From: Muricoccus nepalensis
GTDB taxonomy: Bacteria > Pseudomonadota > Alphaproteobacteria > Acetobacterales > Acetobacteraceae
Assembly: GCF_006438825.1 (NCBI RefSeq)
Contig: NZ_RCZP01000038.1
Span: forward strand, 1-50,912
DNA length: 50,912 nucleotides
Direction of reading: 5' to 3'
Positions 41,919 through 49,815 of this stretch are shown piece after piece. The notes under the pieces are model-generated. The model was not told where the DNA came from. It saw only the letters and a program-made list of their open reading frames with translations, and searched no databases. Numbering within the stretch: position 1 is the stretch's first letter; each line of letters starts with the position of its first letter. Both the position numbers and the translations under genes were made by a program.

Positions 41919-42565
41919 GCGCCGAGCTCCCGCCCCGCCTCGCCGAGGGCTACCGCGGCTTCCGCCACACCCGCTTCCGCCGCGAGCGCGACCACTACGC
42001 CCGCCTTGCGGAGGCCGGGCAGCAGCCCGACACGCTGATGATCGCCTGCGTCGACAGCCGCGTCGCCCCCGAGGTCGTCTTCGACGCCGACCCCGGCGAG
42101 ATGATCGTCGTCCGCAACGTCGCCAACCTCGTGCCGCCCTACCAGCCCGACGCGAACTACCACGGCACCTCGGCCGCCATCGAGTTCGCCGTCCGCCAGC
42201 TCAAGGTCCGCCACATCGTCGTCTGCGGCCACGCCTCCTGCGGCGGCATCAACGCCTTCCGCCAGAACCACCTCGGCGACGTGGACATCCGCGACGGCGA
42301 CTTCGTGGCCCGCTGGATGGAGATCGCCGCCCCCGCCACCCGCCTGGCGCTGACCTGCGACGGCGTGGACCCGCTGCAGGACCAGACCGCGATGGAGCGC
42401 GCGGCCATCCGACAGTCGCTGGCCAACCTCCGCACCTTCCCCTGGCTCGCCGCCCGCGAGGCCGCGGGCGACCTCACGCTCCATGGCCTCTGGTTCGACG
42501 TCGCCGACGGCACCCTCTGCGTCCTCGACGAGGCGAGCGGCAACTTCGCCGCCCTCGCGGACTAG
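41915..42565 (+). CDS. Beta-class carbonic anhydrase
   Basis: This 216-residue enzyme interconverts carbon dioxide and bicarbonate. The zinc ligands are Cys45 in the CVDSRV motif and His106 and Cys109 in CGHASCGG; the catalytic Asp47-Arg49 pair is intact. Other family segments are GEMIVVRNVANLVPPYQPD and GTSAAIEFAVRQLKVRHIVVCGH. The start is the GTG at 41915 that overlaps the Map stop codon (GTGA); no ATG precedes the conserved part. It probably supplies bicarbonate to carboxylases. The gene after it is on the other strand. Confidence 0.93.
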   Translation: MSAELPPRLAEGYRGFRHTRFRRERDHYARLAEAGQQPDTLMIACVDSRVAPEVVFDADPGEMIVVRNVANLVPPYQPDANYHGTSAAIEFAVRQLKVRHIVVCGHASCGGINAFRQNHLGDVDIRDGDFVARWMEIAAPATRLALTCDGVDPLQDQTAMERAAIRQSLANLRTFPWLAAREAAGDLTLHGLWFDVADGTLCVLDEASGNFAALAD

Positions 42566-42575
42566 CGCCGCCCCC

Positions 42576-43127
42576 TCACTCCCGGTGCTCGGCCTCGATC
42601 GCGTCCAGCACCGCCTCCGGCGAGACGTCCCGCCCCACCTCCTGCATCTCCGGGTCCCCCGCGACCCGGATCTCCAGCCGCTCGGCGATCGCCACCACCA
42701 CCTCCGACAGCTTCGTCAGCTCGTGCTCGGCCAGAAGGCTGATCTGCAGGTCGAGGTCCGCCCGCTTGTCCGCCGCCGCCGACATCCGGTTCTGGCTGAT
42801 CAGCACGAAGGTCGAGAGGAAGATCGCCTCCACCGAGGCGGCCATCGCCAGGATCACGAAGGAGGGGTCGAAGCGCGGCACCCAGGGCACGGCGCCGAGG
42901 TTCGCAAGGATCCAGGCCCCGTAGAGCGCGAGGTGCAGGTAGACGAAGCGCATGCTGCCGGTGAAGGCGGTGATCGCCGCCGCCACCCGCTCCTCCCGCG
43001 TCGCCGCCGCCAACTCCGCCTGGCGCCGCTCCTCCAGCGCCCGGATGTTGCGCCGGAGCGAGCCGCTCAGCGTCGCCGGGTCCATCCTCGGAAGGGTCGG
43101 CGTGCGGGTGGGCGTGCTGGCCGCCAT
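42576..43127 (-). CDS. DUF1003 family membrane protein
   Basis: This 183-residue protein has two membrane helices (about residues 60-80, MRFVYLHLALYGAWILANL, and 88-112, SFVILAMAASVEAIFLSTFVLISQNRM), a conserved DUF1003 block. The segment SQNRMSAAADKRADLDLQISLLAEHELTKLSEVV after the second helix is the family's most recognisable part. A Thr/Pro-rich N-terminus precedes. The family is widespread and of unknown function. GGAGAG lies 7 nt before the ATG at 43127. It is convergent with the carbonic anhydrase gene and divergent from radC. Confidence 0.85.
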   Translation of the reverse strand: MAASTPTRTPTLPRMDPATLSGSLRRNIRALEERRQAELAAATREERVAAAITAFTGSMRFVYLHLALYGAWILANLGAVPWVPRFDPSFVILAMAASVEAIFLSTFVLISQNRMSAAADKRADLDLQISLLAEHELTKLSEVVVAIAERLEIRVAGDPEMQEVGRDVSPEAVLDAIEAEHRE

Positions 43128-43355
43128 CGTCCATCTCTCCTCGCCCGGATCGGGCCCGCGGCCTCATGCCCCATCGGGCACCAGGCCGGCTTGATCCCTG
43201 TTAACGTCCTCCTAACCCATCCGGTCGACGCTCCGGGACCGATGCCCCGACGCGCCCCACCCCCCGGACGCCAGCCGCCCCCGCGCAACCCGCCCGCGCC
43301 GTCCGAAACACGCCCCTCCCCCGTGGACAACCGCGCGACCGCCCCACATTCTCCC

Positions 43356-44264
43356 ATGAACCGTAACGGAGAGACTCCTTTGCCCCGCCGCCGTGGCCTT
43401 GAGGAAGCGAGCGGCGGCTTCGACCTCCTGCCGGAGACACAGGGCCTCTCGCGCCCTCCGCGCGCGCGCCGCACCCCGCCCGCGCCGTCCGACGCGCAGG
43501 CCGATCCCTGCGCCGACCCCGACGCCAACTCCCGGGCCGAAACCGACACCCCCGCGAAATCCCCGGCCGCGCGCAAGCCCGCTGAGGCCGCGCCCGCCGG
43601 CCCCGAGGGCCACCGCGCCCGCCTCCGCGCCAAGCTCCTCCGCGCCGGCCCCGACGCGCTCGCCGACTACGAGCTGCTCGAGATGCTCCTCTTCCTCGCC
43701 CTGCCGCGCGTGGACACCAAGCCCCACGCCCGCCGCCTCCTCGCCCGCTTCGGCAGCTTCGCCGGCGCTGTCGCCGCGCGCGAGGCCGACCTGCGCGCCG
43801 TGGAGGGCATCGGCGAGGCCGCCGTCGCCGCCCTCCTCCTCGTCCAGGCCGCCGCCCTCAAGCTCCTCGCCGCCGAGGTGCGCGACGAGCCCGTGCTCAA
43901 CAACCCCGACCGCCTCATTGCCTACCTCTCCGCGGCCATGGCGCGCGCGCCGGTGGAGCAGTTCCGCGTCCTCTTCCTCGACAGCCGCAACCGCCTCATC
44001 GCCGACGAGGTCCTCGCCCACGGCACGGTCAACCACGCCCCCGTCTACCCGCGCGAGGTCATCAAGCGCGCGCTCGAGCTCGGCGCCACCGCCCTCATCC
44101 TCGTCCACAACCACCCGAGCGGCGACCCCACGCCGTCGCTCGCCGACATCGAGATGACGCGCGAGATCCGCGCGGGCGCCGCCACCCTCTCCATCGTCGT
44201 CCACGACCACCTGATCATCGGCAACGGCCGCCACGTCTCCTTCCGCCGCGAGGGGCTCCTCTAA
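43356..44264 (+). CDS. radC: RadC family JAB/MPN-domain protein
   Basis: This 302-residue protein has a helix-hairpin-helix region (residues about 88-160, DYELLEMLLFLALPRVDTKPHARRLLARFG and VEGIGEAAVAALL) and a JAMM metalloprotease-like domain with HNHPSGDPTPSLAD (His251, His253, Asp264). Despite the name, a DNA-repair role was not confirmed; its activity is unknown. The first 75 residues are a Pro/Ala/Arg/Asp-rich disordered extension longer than in most relatives. The ATG at 43356 lacks a ribosome binding site; a TTG at 43380, preceded by GGAGAG, is an equally good start and would give 294 residues. Confidence 0.9.
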   Translation: MNRNGETPLPRRRGLEEASGGFDLLPETQGLSRPPRARRTPPAPSDAQADPCADPDANSRAETDTPAKSPAARKPAEAAPAGPEGHRARLRAKLLRAGPDALADYELLEMLLFLALPRVDTKPHARRLLARFGSFAGAVAAREADLRAVEGIGEAAVAALLLVQAAALKLLAAEVRDEPVLNNPDRLIAYLSAAMARAPVEQFRVLFLDSRNRLIADEVLAHGTVNHAPVYPREVIKRALELGATALILVHNHPSGDPTPSLADIEMTREIRAGAATLSIVVHDHLIIGNGRHVSFRREGLL

Positions 44265-44316
44265 CCGTTACGCTGACGGCATTGACCAGCCCCGGAGGCG
44301 CCCCCACCCTTCCACC

Positions 44317-45306
44317 ATGCGCGCCCTCTCCGCCGTGGTCCTCCCCGCCCTGCTCCTCGCCGCGGCGCCGGGCCTCGCCCAGCTCGTGCCCGACCCCGGC
44401 AAGCCCGCCCCGGCCGGCCCGCGCGGCGCCCCGCCGCCCACCGCCGCGCCTCCGGGCCAGATTCCGGGCCAGATTCCGGGCCAGATCCCCGGCCAGCCCC
44501 CCGGCCTCGCCGGCAAGCCCCCGCCGCTCTACGACCTGCCGGACCCCGCGCCCGCCCGCCCCGGCCCGCCCTCGGCGCCCCCCTCGGGCGCCCAGCCGGG
44601 CAGCGACCCCGCCCCGCGCCCGCCCGCCGGCAAGCCCCCGCCGCTGGCCCCCGGCGAGCGCCCCGGCGCCCCGCAGCGCGAGGTCTCCTCCGGCACCGGC
44701 TTCATCATCGGCGACCGCCAGGCGCTGACCAACGACCACGTCGTGCGCGACTGCCGCTCCATCCGCGCCCGCAACGCGGAGGGCCGCGACATCCCCGTCA
44801 CCGTCCGCGTGCGCGACGCCAACCGCGACCTCGCCCTCCTCGAGTTCCGCGAGGCCGCCGGCCCGCCGCTGACCTTCCGCAGCGGCCCCGACGTGCGGCG
44901 CGGCGAGGCGGTGATGACCTACGGCTTCCCGCTCGCCGGCATGCTCGCCTCGGGCCCGACGCTCACCACCGGCGACGTCTCGGCGCTCGCCGGCCTCGCC
45001 GACAACCGCATGCACTTCCAGATCAGCGCGCCCGTGCAGCCCGGCAACTCCGGCGGCCCGCTGCTCGACCTCGCGGGAAACGTGGTCGGCATCATCACGA
45101 GCAAGCTCAACGCCCAGCGCGTGGCCCAGCGCATCGGCGACATCCCGCAGAACGTGAACTTCGCGGTGAAGGGAGAGGAGGTCCTCGGCTTCCTCCGCGA
45201 GAACCGCGTCCGCCCCCGCACCGCCAGCAGCGGCGCCCCGCACACGGCCGTGGAGGTCGGCGAGGCCGTCCACCCCTCCGTCCTCTTCCTCCGCTGCCTC
45301 GGCTAG
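44317..45306 (+). CDS. Periplasmic trypsin-like serine protease (HtrA-type S1C, no PDZ)
   Basis: This 329-residue secreted protease begins with a signal peptide (MRALSAVVLPALLLAAAPGLAQ). A long Pro/Gly-rich linker spans about residues 23-120, including a repeated IPGQ block. The protease domain then carries the catalytic triad His141 (TNDHVV), Asp171 (NRDLALLE) and Ser245 (QPGNSGGPLLD). No PDZ domain follows, so oligomerisation and substrate handling must differ from DegP. It may act in envelope quality control; the linker could reach through the periplasm. It lies 52 nt downstream of radC and ends just before a convergent lipoprotein gene. Confidence 0.9.
   Translation: MRALSAVVLPALLLAAAPGLAQLVPDPGKPAPAGPRGAPPPTAAPPGQIPGQIPGQIPGQPPGLAGKPPPLYDLPDPAPARPGPPSAPPSGAQPGSDPAPRPPAGKPPPLAPGERPGAPQREVSSGTGFIIGDRQALTNDHVVRDCRSIRARNAEGRDIPVTVRVRDANRDLALLEFREAAGPPLTFRSGPDVRRGEAVMTYGFPLAGMLASGPTLTTGDVSALAGLADNRMHFQISAPVQPGNSGGPLLDLAGNVVGIITSKLNAQRVAQRIGDIPQNVNFAVKGEEVLGFLRENRVRPRTASSGAPHTAVEVGEAVHPSVLFLRCLG
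44452..44499 (+). repeat. Four tandem 12-bp units encoding PGQI repeats
   Basis: Units at 44452, 44464, 44476 and 44488 start from CCGGGCCAGATT; the first two are identical, the third differs at the last base and the fourth at several. They encode PGQI-PGQI-PGQI-PGQP in the protease linker. The unit length keeps the frame, so expansion only changes linker length. Confidence 0.85.
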
Positions 45307-45315
45307 GCGCGCCCC

Positions 45316-45927
45316 TCAGCCCCGCCGCGCCGCGGCGGCCACCTCCTGGGTAAAGGCGCGGGCATCGGCAACCGGCGCCCCGCGCCGCGGCATCGTCACC
45401 TGCACCCGCAGGAAGCGCCCGGCCACCACGCCGACGCAGACTTGCCGCTCCACCTGGTTCCGCCCGAAGGTGCCCGTCAGCAGCGCGCAGGACAGGTCCC
45501 CGCCCGGAACCGCCAGCGGCGAGCGGGACGCAACGGCGAGCTGCCGCCCCGTCCGGTCGAAGGGCAGCGCCGTCGCCTCCGAGACCGCGCGCTCCGCCTC
45601 CGGCCCGAGATCCGCCGGCTCCACCGCGGGCCGGCCGAGGTCGTAGAGGAAGACCTGCGCCACGGCCACGCGCCGCGCCGTCGCGTACTCCACCACCTTC
45701 CCCGCGCCGGGGTCCTCGGGCGCCACGTCCTGCACCCCGAAGCGGTCGAACCCCGCGGCCTGCGCCGGCAGCCGCGCCAGCACGGCCTCCGCCGGCGCGC
45801 GGGTGGAGGGCGCCGCCGGCCCCTCCGGCACCGCGCAGCCCGCGAGCGCGATCAGCGCCGCGCCCGCCAGCCCGAGCAGGCCCCCGGCGGGGCGGAAGCC
45901 CTCGCTCCCGGCGGGGCGAAAGCTCAT
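45316..45927 (-). CDS. Putative lipoprotein of unknown function
   Basis: This 203-residue protein has a lipoprotein signal with lipobox LAGC (cysteine at residue 31). The mature part is Ala/Pro-rich at first, then a domain beginning FDRFGVQDVAPEDPGAGKVVEYATARRVAVAQVFLYDLGRP that I do not recognise. Two cysteines in the C-terminal half (SCALLTGTF and RQVCVGVVA) could form a disulfide. The first 15 residues (FRPAGSEGFRPAGG) are encoded by two copies of a dispersed GC-rich repeat, which also includes the start codon. It starts 4 nt after the TerC stop codon on the same strand, so it is probably translated in coupling with that gene. Confidence 0.75.
   Translation of the reverse strand: MSFRPAGSEGFRPAGGLLGLAGAALIALAGCAVPEGPAAPSTRAPAEAVLARLPAQAAGFDRFGVQDVAPEDPGAGKVVEYATARRVAVAQVFLYDLGRPAVEPADLGPEAERAVSEATALPFDRTGRQLAVASRSPLAVPGGDLSCALLTGTFGRNQVERQVCVGVVAGRFLRVQVTMPRRGAPVADARAFTQEVAAAARRG
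45883..45927. repeat. Two 21-24 bp repeat units forming the lipoprotein N-terminus
   Basis: Units at 45883-45906 and 45907-45927 both start CCCGGCGGGGCG and continue with AAGCCCTCG or AAGCTCAT. They match the core of the intergenic array at 15261-15357 (CCCGGCGGGGC, then GCCCTCG). The minus-strand start codon of the lipoprotein lies inside the second unit. Confidence 0.7.
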
Positions 45928-45931
45928 CCCC

Positions 45932-46573
45932 TCAGTGCGCCGCGGCATTGTGCGGCGCCGGCAGCGGCAGGCCGAGGTTCAGCGTGGCGTTGGAGATCAC
46001 CAGCCCCTCCCAGAGCAGCTCGAGCCCGATATAGGCGATGAGCGCCACGCCGAGGTAGGCGATCCACTTGTAGCGATCGAGCACCCGCGCCAGCAGCCCG
46101 CCGAGAAGCCCCATCATCACGATGGAGATCGCGAGGCCGACGATCAGCAGCGTCACGTTCGACCGCGCGACGGCGGCGACCGCGAGCACGTTGTCGAGGC
46201 TCATCGACACGTCCGCGACGATGATCTGCCACAGCGCCGCCATCAGCGTCTTGTCGTGGTGCGCGTGCCCCTCGGTCTCCTCCTCCTTGGCCGACTTGCG
46301 CAGTTCGATGAGGAAGTTGACGGCGATGTAGAGCAGCGCGAGGCCGCCCACGATGTCGATCCACCAGAGCGCGAGAAGCTGCTGCGCGATGAGCGAGAAG
46401 ACGATCCGCAGCACCGCCGCCGCCGCGATGCCGAAGAGCACCGCCTTGTTCCGCTGGCTCTCCGGCAGCCCCGCCGCCGCGAGGCCGATCACCACCGCGT
46501 TGTCGCCCGACAGGATGATGTTGAGCCACATGATCTCTAGGAGCTGCGGCAGCGCACCGGTGATCTCTTCCAT
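45932..46573 (-). CDS. TerC family membrane protein (copy 1)
   Basis: This 213-residue protein has six or seven membrane helices and the two conserved acidic motifs of TerC proteins: LNIILSGDNAVVIGLAA near the N-terminus and VADVSMSLDNVLAVAAVA in the middle, which likely bind a cation. A histidine-rich loop (EGHAHHDKT) lies between the halves. Relatives export manganese or load metal on secreted enzymes. ATG at 46573 with GGAGAGG upstream is preferred over a GTG 12 nt earlier. A paralogue lies 242 nt upstream on the same strand, and a lipoprotein gene follows by 4 nt. Confidence 0.88.
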   Translation of the reverse strand: MEEITGALPQLLEIMWLNIILSGDNAVVIGLAAAGLPESQRNKAVLFGIAAAAVLRIVFSLIAQQLLALWWIDIVGGLALLYIAVNFLIELRKSAKEEETEGHAHHDKTLMAALWQIIVADVSMSLDNVLAVAAVARSNVTLLIVGLAISIVMMGLLGGLLARVLDRYKWIAYLGVALIAYIGLELLWEGLVISNATLNLGLPLPAPHNAAAH

Positions 46574-46815
46574 GAACCTCTCCACGCGCGGGCAACGCGG
46601 CCCGCAGCGCCGGGGGGCGCGCGGGCCGGGGCCTCTCGTTGACTAGGGCCCTTGGGCGATCGCCGCCCGCAAGGCAGTGGCCCGCCGCCGCGGGACGCTC
46701 CCGCGCGGCACGGGCCGGCGCGGCGGAACCTAGATCAGCCGACCCGCGGGGCAAAGCAACCGAAGGGCGCCGCGCGGGCGCCCCCCGGCCTCATGGATGA
46801 ACTGTAACCAGGGCG

Positions 46816-47631
46816 TCATGTCCCCGGCCGTCCCGCCTCCCCGCCCCGCGTCGCGCCCCGCACGAGGTCGGTGATGAAGGCCACCACCGCCGAGAAGACC
46901 ACGATCTGCAGGATCGTCGCCCCCACCCAGAGCCAGGCCGGGAAGGTCCCGGGCAGCGCGAGGTAGCCGAGCGGCAGCAGCAGGTAGGCGTAGGCGTCCG
47001 GCACCTTCTGCGTCACCTCGTGCGTGCCCGACAGGATCATGTCGGCCGCGACGTAGAGGATGATCAGCAGCCCGATCCAGGCGATCCAGCGGTACTGCTC
47101 GAGCAGCCGCGCGATGAAGTTCGCGGCCACCCCCATCAGCACGACCGAGATCGCGAGCCCGACGATGAGCACCTCGAGGTGGTCCTTCGCCGCGCCGGCC
47201 ACCGCCAGCACGTTGTCGAGGCTCATGGAGATGTCGGCGACGAGGATCTGCACGATCGCCTGGCGCAGCGTCTTCTTCCGCGGCCCCGCCTCCGCCGCCT
47301 CGCCGTCGGCCAGCGCGGCCGGCGCGTGCGCGCCGTGGTCCTCCGCGTGCCCGTGCGGGCGCCGCAGCTCGCGGAACATCTTCCAGCACACCCAGAGCAG
47401 CAGCACGCCGCCCGCGAGCGTGATGCCGACGATCGCGAGAAGCTGCGTCGTGATGGCCGCGAAGCCGATGCGCATGATCGTCGCGGCGCCGATCCCCCAG
47501 AGGATCGCCTTGCGCCGCTGCTCCGCCGGCAGCCCCGCCGCCGCCATGCCGACCACGATGGCGTTGTCGCCGGCCAGAACAAGGTCGATCAGAAGGACCT
47601 GCCCGAGGGCGATCAACCAATCCGCTCCCAT
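46816..47631 (-). CDS. TerC family membrane protein (copy 2)
   Basis: This 271-residue TerC protein has the motifs DLVLAGDNAIVVGMAAA and VADISMSLDNVLAVAGAA, matching its neighbour at 45932-46573. It differs by a longer cytoplasmic loop rich in His, Asp and Glu (HGHAEDHGAHAPAALADGEAAEAG) and by an extra C-terminal hydrophobic pair (AYLLLPLGYLALPG and ATILQIVVFSAVVAFITDLV). The loop may bind a metal. The ATG at 47631 has GGGAGA 7 nt upstream; an ATG at 47649 in frame is less well placed. A perfect hairpin about 100 nt upstream lies in the likely 5' leader. Manganese efflux is a plausible role by family. Confidence 0.88.
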   Translation of the reverse strand: MGADWLIALGQVLLIDLVLAGDNAIVVGMAAAGLPAEQRRKAILWGIGAATIMRIGFAAITTQLLAIVGITLAGGVLLLWVCWKMFRELRRPHGHAEDHGAHAPAALADGEAAEAGPRKKTLRQAIVQILVADISMSLDNVLAVAGAAKDHLEVLIVGLAISVVLMGVAANFIARLLEQYRWIAWIGLLIILYVAADMILSGTHEVTQKVPDAYAYLLLPLGYLALPGTFPAWLWVGATILQIVVFSAVVAFITDLVRGATRGGEAGRPGT

Positions 47632-47730
47632 CGCCGCTGCGTCTCCCATCCGCCCCGTCGCGGGCGCGGTCCCGAGTGATGCGCCCGCCAGCCCGGCCCG
47701 CCGGACCGGCAACGCGCCGGCCGCGCCCTC

Positions 47731-47764
47731 GCGGCCTGCCGGGAGCACCGCCCCGGCAGGCCGC
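47731..47764. promoter_or_regulatory. Perfect 13-bp hairpin in the divergent terC/purB gap
   Basis: GCGGCCTGCCGGG (47731-47743) and its exact complement (47752-47764) enclose an 8-nt loop. On the minus strand it would lie in the leader of terC copy 2, followed by about 100 nt before the start. AT-rich sequence with TTAAACAATT just beyond (47767-47776) may hold a promoter. The hairpin may be an attenuator or a leader structure; no known riboswitch core was recognised. Confidence 0.5.
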
Positions 47765-47928
47765 GCTTAAACAATTCGCAATGCCACGGCAACACTCGAT
47801 GCCCGCCCCGCCCCGCCCGCCGCGGCGAGGTTGACGCCGGGACGCCCCCCGGATACCGGCCGCCCTCGCCCCGCCGCCCCCAAACCCCGCCCCAAGCCCC
47901 GCCCGCAAGCCCCGCCAGGAACGCCCCG

Positions 47929-49284
47929 ATGGTCCCGCGCTACACCCGCCCCGAGATGGCCGCCATCTGGTCCCCCGAGGCCCGCTTCCGCATCTGGTTC
48001 GAGATCGAGGCGCTCGCCGCCGAGGCCATGGCCGAGGGCGGCACCATCCCCGCCGAATCCGCGCGCGCCATCCGGCGCGAGGGCGACGCCCGCATCGCCG
48101 CCATGACCGAGGCCGACCTAGCCCGCATCGACGAGATCGAGCGCGTCACCCGCCACGACGTCATCGCCTTCCTCACCTGGCTCGGCGAGACCCGCCCCGA
48201 CGGCTCCGGCATGGGCGAGCACGCCCGCTTCATGCACCAGGGCATGACGAGCTCCGACGTGCTGGACACCGCGCTCAACCTCCAGCTCGTCCGCGCCGCC
48301 GACCTGCTGCTCGCCGACCTCGACGCGCTGCTGGCCGCGCTCCGCCGCCGCGCCGAGGAGCACGCGCTGACCCCCACCATCGGCCGCTCCCACGGCATCC
48401 ACGCCGAGCCCACCACCTTCGGCCTCAAGCTCGCCGGCCACTGGGCCGAGTTCGCGCGCGGAAGGAAGCGCCTCCTCGCCGCCCGCGAGGAAGTGGCGAC
48501 GGCCGCCGTCTCCGGCCCTGTCGGCACCTTCGCCTCCGTCACCCCGGCCGTGGAGGCGCACGTGGCCGCGAAGCTCGGCCTCCGCCCCGAGCCCGTCTCC
48601 TCCCAGGTCATCCCGCGCGACCGCCACGCCGCCTATTTCTGCGCGCTGTCCGTCATCGCGAGCAGCCTCGAGCGCCTGGCCACCGAGGTCCGCCACCTCC
48701 AGCGCAGCGAGGTGCGCGAGGCCGAGGAGTACTTCCACCCGGGCCAGAAGGGCTCCTCCGCGATGCCCCACAAGCGCAACCCCGTGCTGTCGGAGAACCT
48801 CACCGGCCTCGCCCGCCTCGTCCGCGGCTACGCCATGCCGGCGCTCGAGAACGTCGCCCTCTGGCACGAGCGCGACATCAGCCACAGCAGCGTCGAGCGC
48901 GTGATCGGCCCCGACGCCACCATCGCCCTCGACTTCGCCCTCACCCGCGCGGCCGGCATGGTTGACAAGCTCACGGTCTACCCCGACCGCATGCGCGCCA
49001 ACCTCGAGAGCCTCGGCGGCGTCGTCCACAGCGGCAAGGTCCTCCTCGCCCTCACCCAGGCCGGCATGTCGCGGGAAGACAGCTACGCGACCGTCCAGCG
49101 CTCGGCCATGGCCACCTGGGAGAACCTCGGCCAGCCCGGCGGCCGCAGCTTCCGCGACAACCTCCTCCAGGACCCCGCCGTCACCCGCCTCATCGCCCCC
49201 GCCGACCTCGACGGCGTCATGGACCCGGCCCGCGACTTCACCCATGTCCGGGACACCCTCGCCCGCGTCTTCGCGGAAGCGTGA
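47929..49284 (+). CDS. purB: Adenylosuccinate lyase
   Basis: This 451-residue enzyme catalyses two steps of purine synthesis, splitting fumarate from SAICAR and adenylosuccinate. The fumarase-superfamily signature GSSAMPHKRNP has its serines at residues 276-277, and the catalytic loop lies there. SHGIHAEPTTFGLKLAGHWAEF and TRHDVIAFLTWLGE are further family segments. The length is normal. AGGAA lies 8 nt before the ATG. It is divergent from the terC gene across about 300 nt with a hairpin. Downstream is an unrelated small secreted protein gene. Confidence 0.95.
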   Translation: MVPRYTRPEMAAIWSPEARFRIWFEIEALAAEAMAEGGTIPAESARAIRREGDARIAAMTEADLARIDEIERVTRHDVIAFLTWLGETRPDGSGMGEHARFMHQGMTSSDVLDTALNLQLVRAADLLLADLDALLAALRRRAEEHALTPTIGRSHGIHAEPTTFGLKLAGHWAEFARGRKRLLAAREEVATAAVSGPVGTFASVTPAVEAHVAAKLGLRPEPVSSQVIPRDRHAAYFCALSVIASSLERLATEVRHLQRSEVREAEEYFHPGQKGSSAMPHKRNPVLSENLTGLARLVRGYAMPALENVALWHERDISHSSVERVIGPDATIALDFALTRAAGMVDKLTVYPDRMRANLESLGGVVHSGKVLLALTQAGMSREDSYATVQRSAMATWENLGQPGGRSFRDNLLQDPAVTRLIAPADLDGVMDPARDFTHVRDTLARVFAEA

Positions 49285-49391
49285 AGCCCGGCCGCCGCAA
49301 TGCGGCGCCCCCCGCCACCGTTCTGCCGGGAAGCGAGCCCAACGTCGCGCCGATCCCGCCAGAAGGGCGGCGCAGGAAGGAGGCCGGAACC

Positions 49392-49730
49392 ATGACCGAA
49401 CCCACCCGCAACCGCTCCCGCCCGGCCGCCGCCCCGCGGCCCGGCGCCGCGGCCCTCGGCGCCCTCGCCCTGCTCGGGGCCGCCGCCCTGGTGGCGCCCG
49501 CCGCGGCGGCGCCCGCGGCCCTGCCCGCGCCGGCCGCGCTAACGGCCACGCCGGTCCAGTACTACTACGTCCCGCCGCCCCGTTATTACGGCCCGCCGCC
49601 GCCCCCGCCGCCCGCCTACTACCGCCCGCGCTACTGGCACCGGCCGCCGCCGGTCTACTACGCGCCGGTCCCGCCGCCCCCGCCCCGCTACTACGCGCCG
49701 CGCCCGGGCTACGGCTACTACCGCTACTGA
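49392..49730 (+). CDS. Small Pro/Tyr-rich secreted protein
   Basis: This 112-residue protein has an N-terminal signal-like hydrophobic stretch (GALALLGAAALVAPAAAAPAA) and a mature part almost entirely composed of Pro, Tyr and Arg in units such as YYYVPPPRYYGPP and PPPPRYYAP. Such proteins may be structural or metal-binding, but the role is unknown. AAGGAGG lies 8 nt before the ATG at 49392. A long hairpin follows the stop closely, so it is probably expressed on its own. Confidence 0.75.
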   Translation: MTEPTRNRSRPAAAPRPGAAALGALALLGAAALVAPAAAAPAALPAPAALTATPVQYYYVPPPRYYGPPPPPPPAYYRPRYWHRPPPVYYAPVPPPPPRYYAPRPGYGYYRY

Positions 49731-49740
49731 CCGCGCCGCC

Positions 49741-49778
49741 CCGGCGGGCGGACCTCCCCCGGGAGGGCCGCCCGCCGG
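49741..49778 (+). terminator. Long hairpin after the Pro/Tyr-rich gene
   Basis: CCGGCGGGCGG (49741-49751) and CCTCCC (49753-49758) pair with GGGAGG (49761-49766) and CCGCCCGCCGG (49768-49778), giving 17 base pairs with one A/G mismatch and a two-base loop. It starts 11 nt after the stop codon. No T-run is present. Confidence 0.65.
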
Positions 49779-49815
49779 CATTGACCCGGCGGCCCGCCGC
49801 CGGGACACTCCGGCC

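Noticed and set aside
46574-47928. Manganese (yybP-ykoY) riboswitch upstream of the terC genes
   Set aside because: Neither leader shows the conserved core that I would expect. A hairpin and a short GTCAACGAG-like match near 46640 are not enough; a covariance-model scan is needed.
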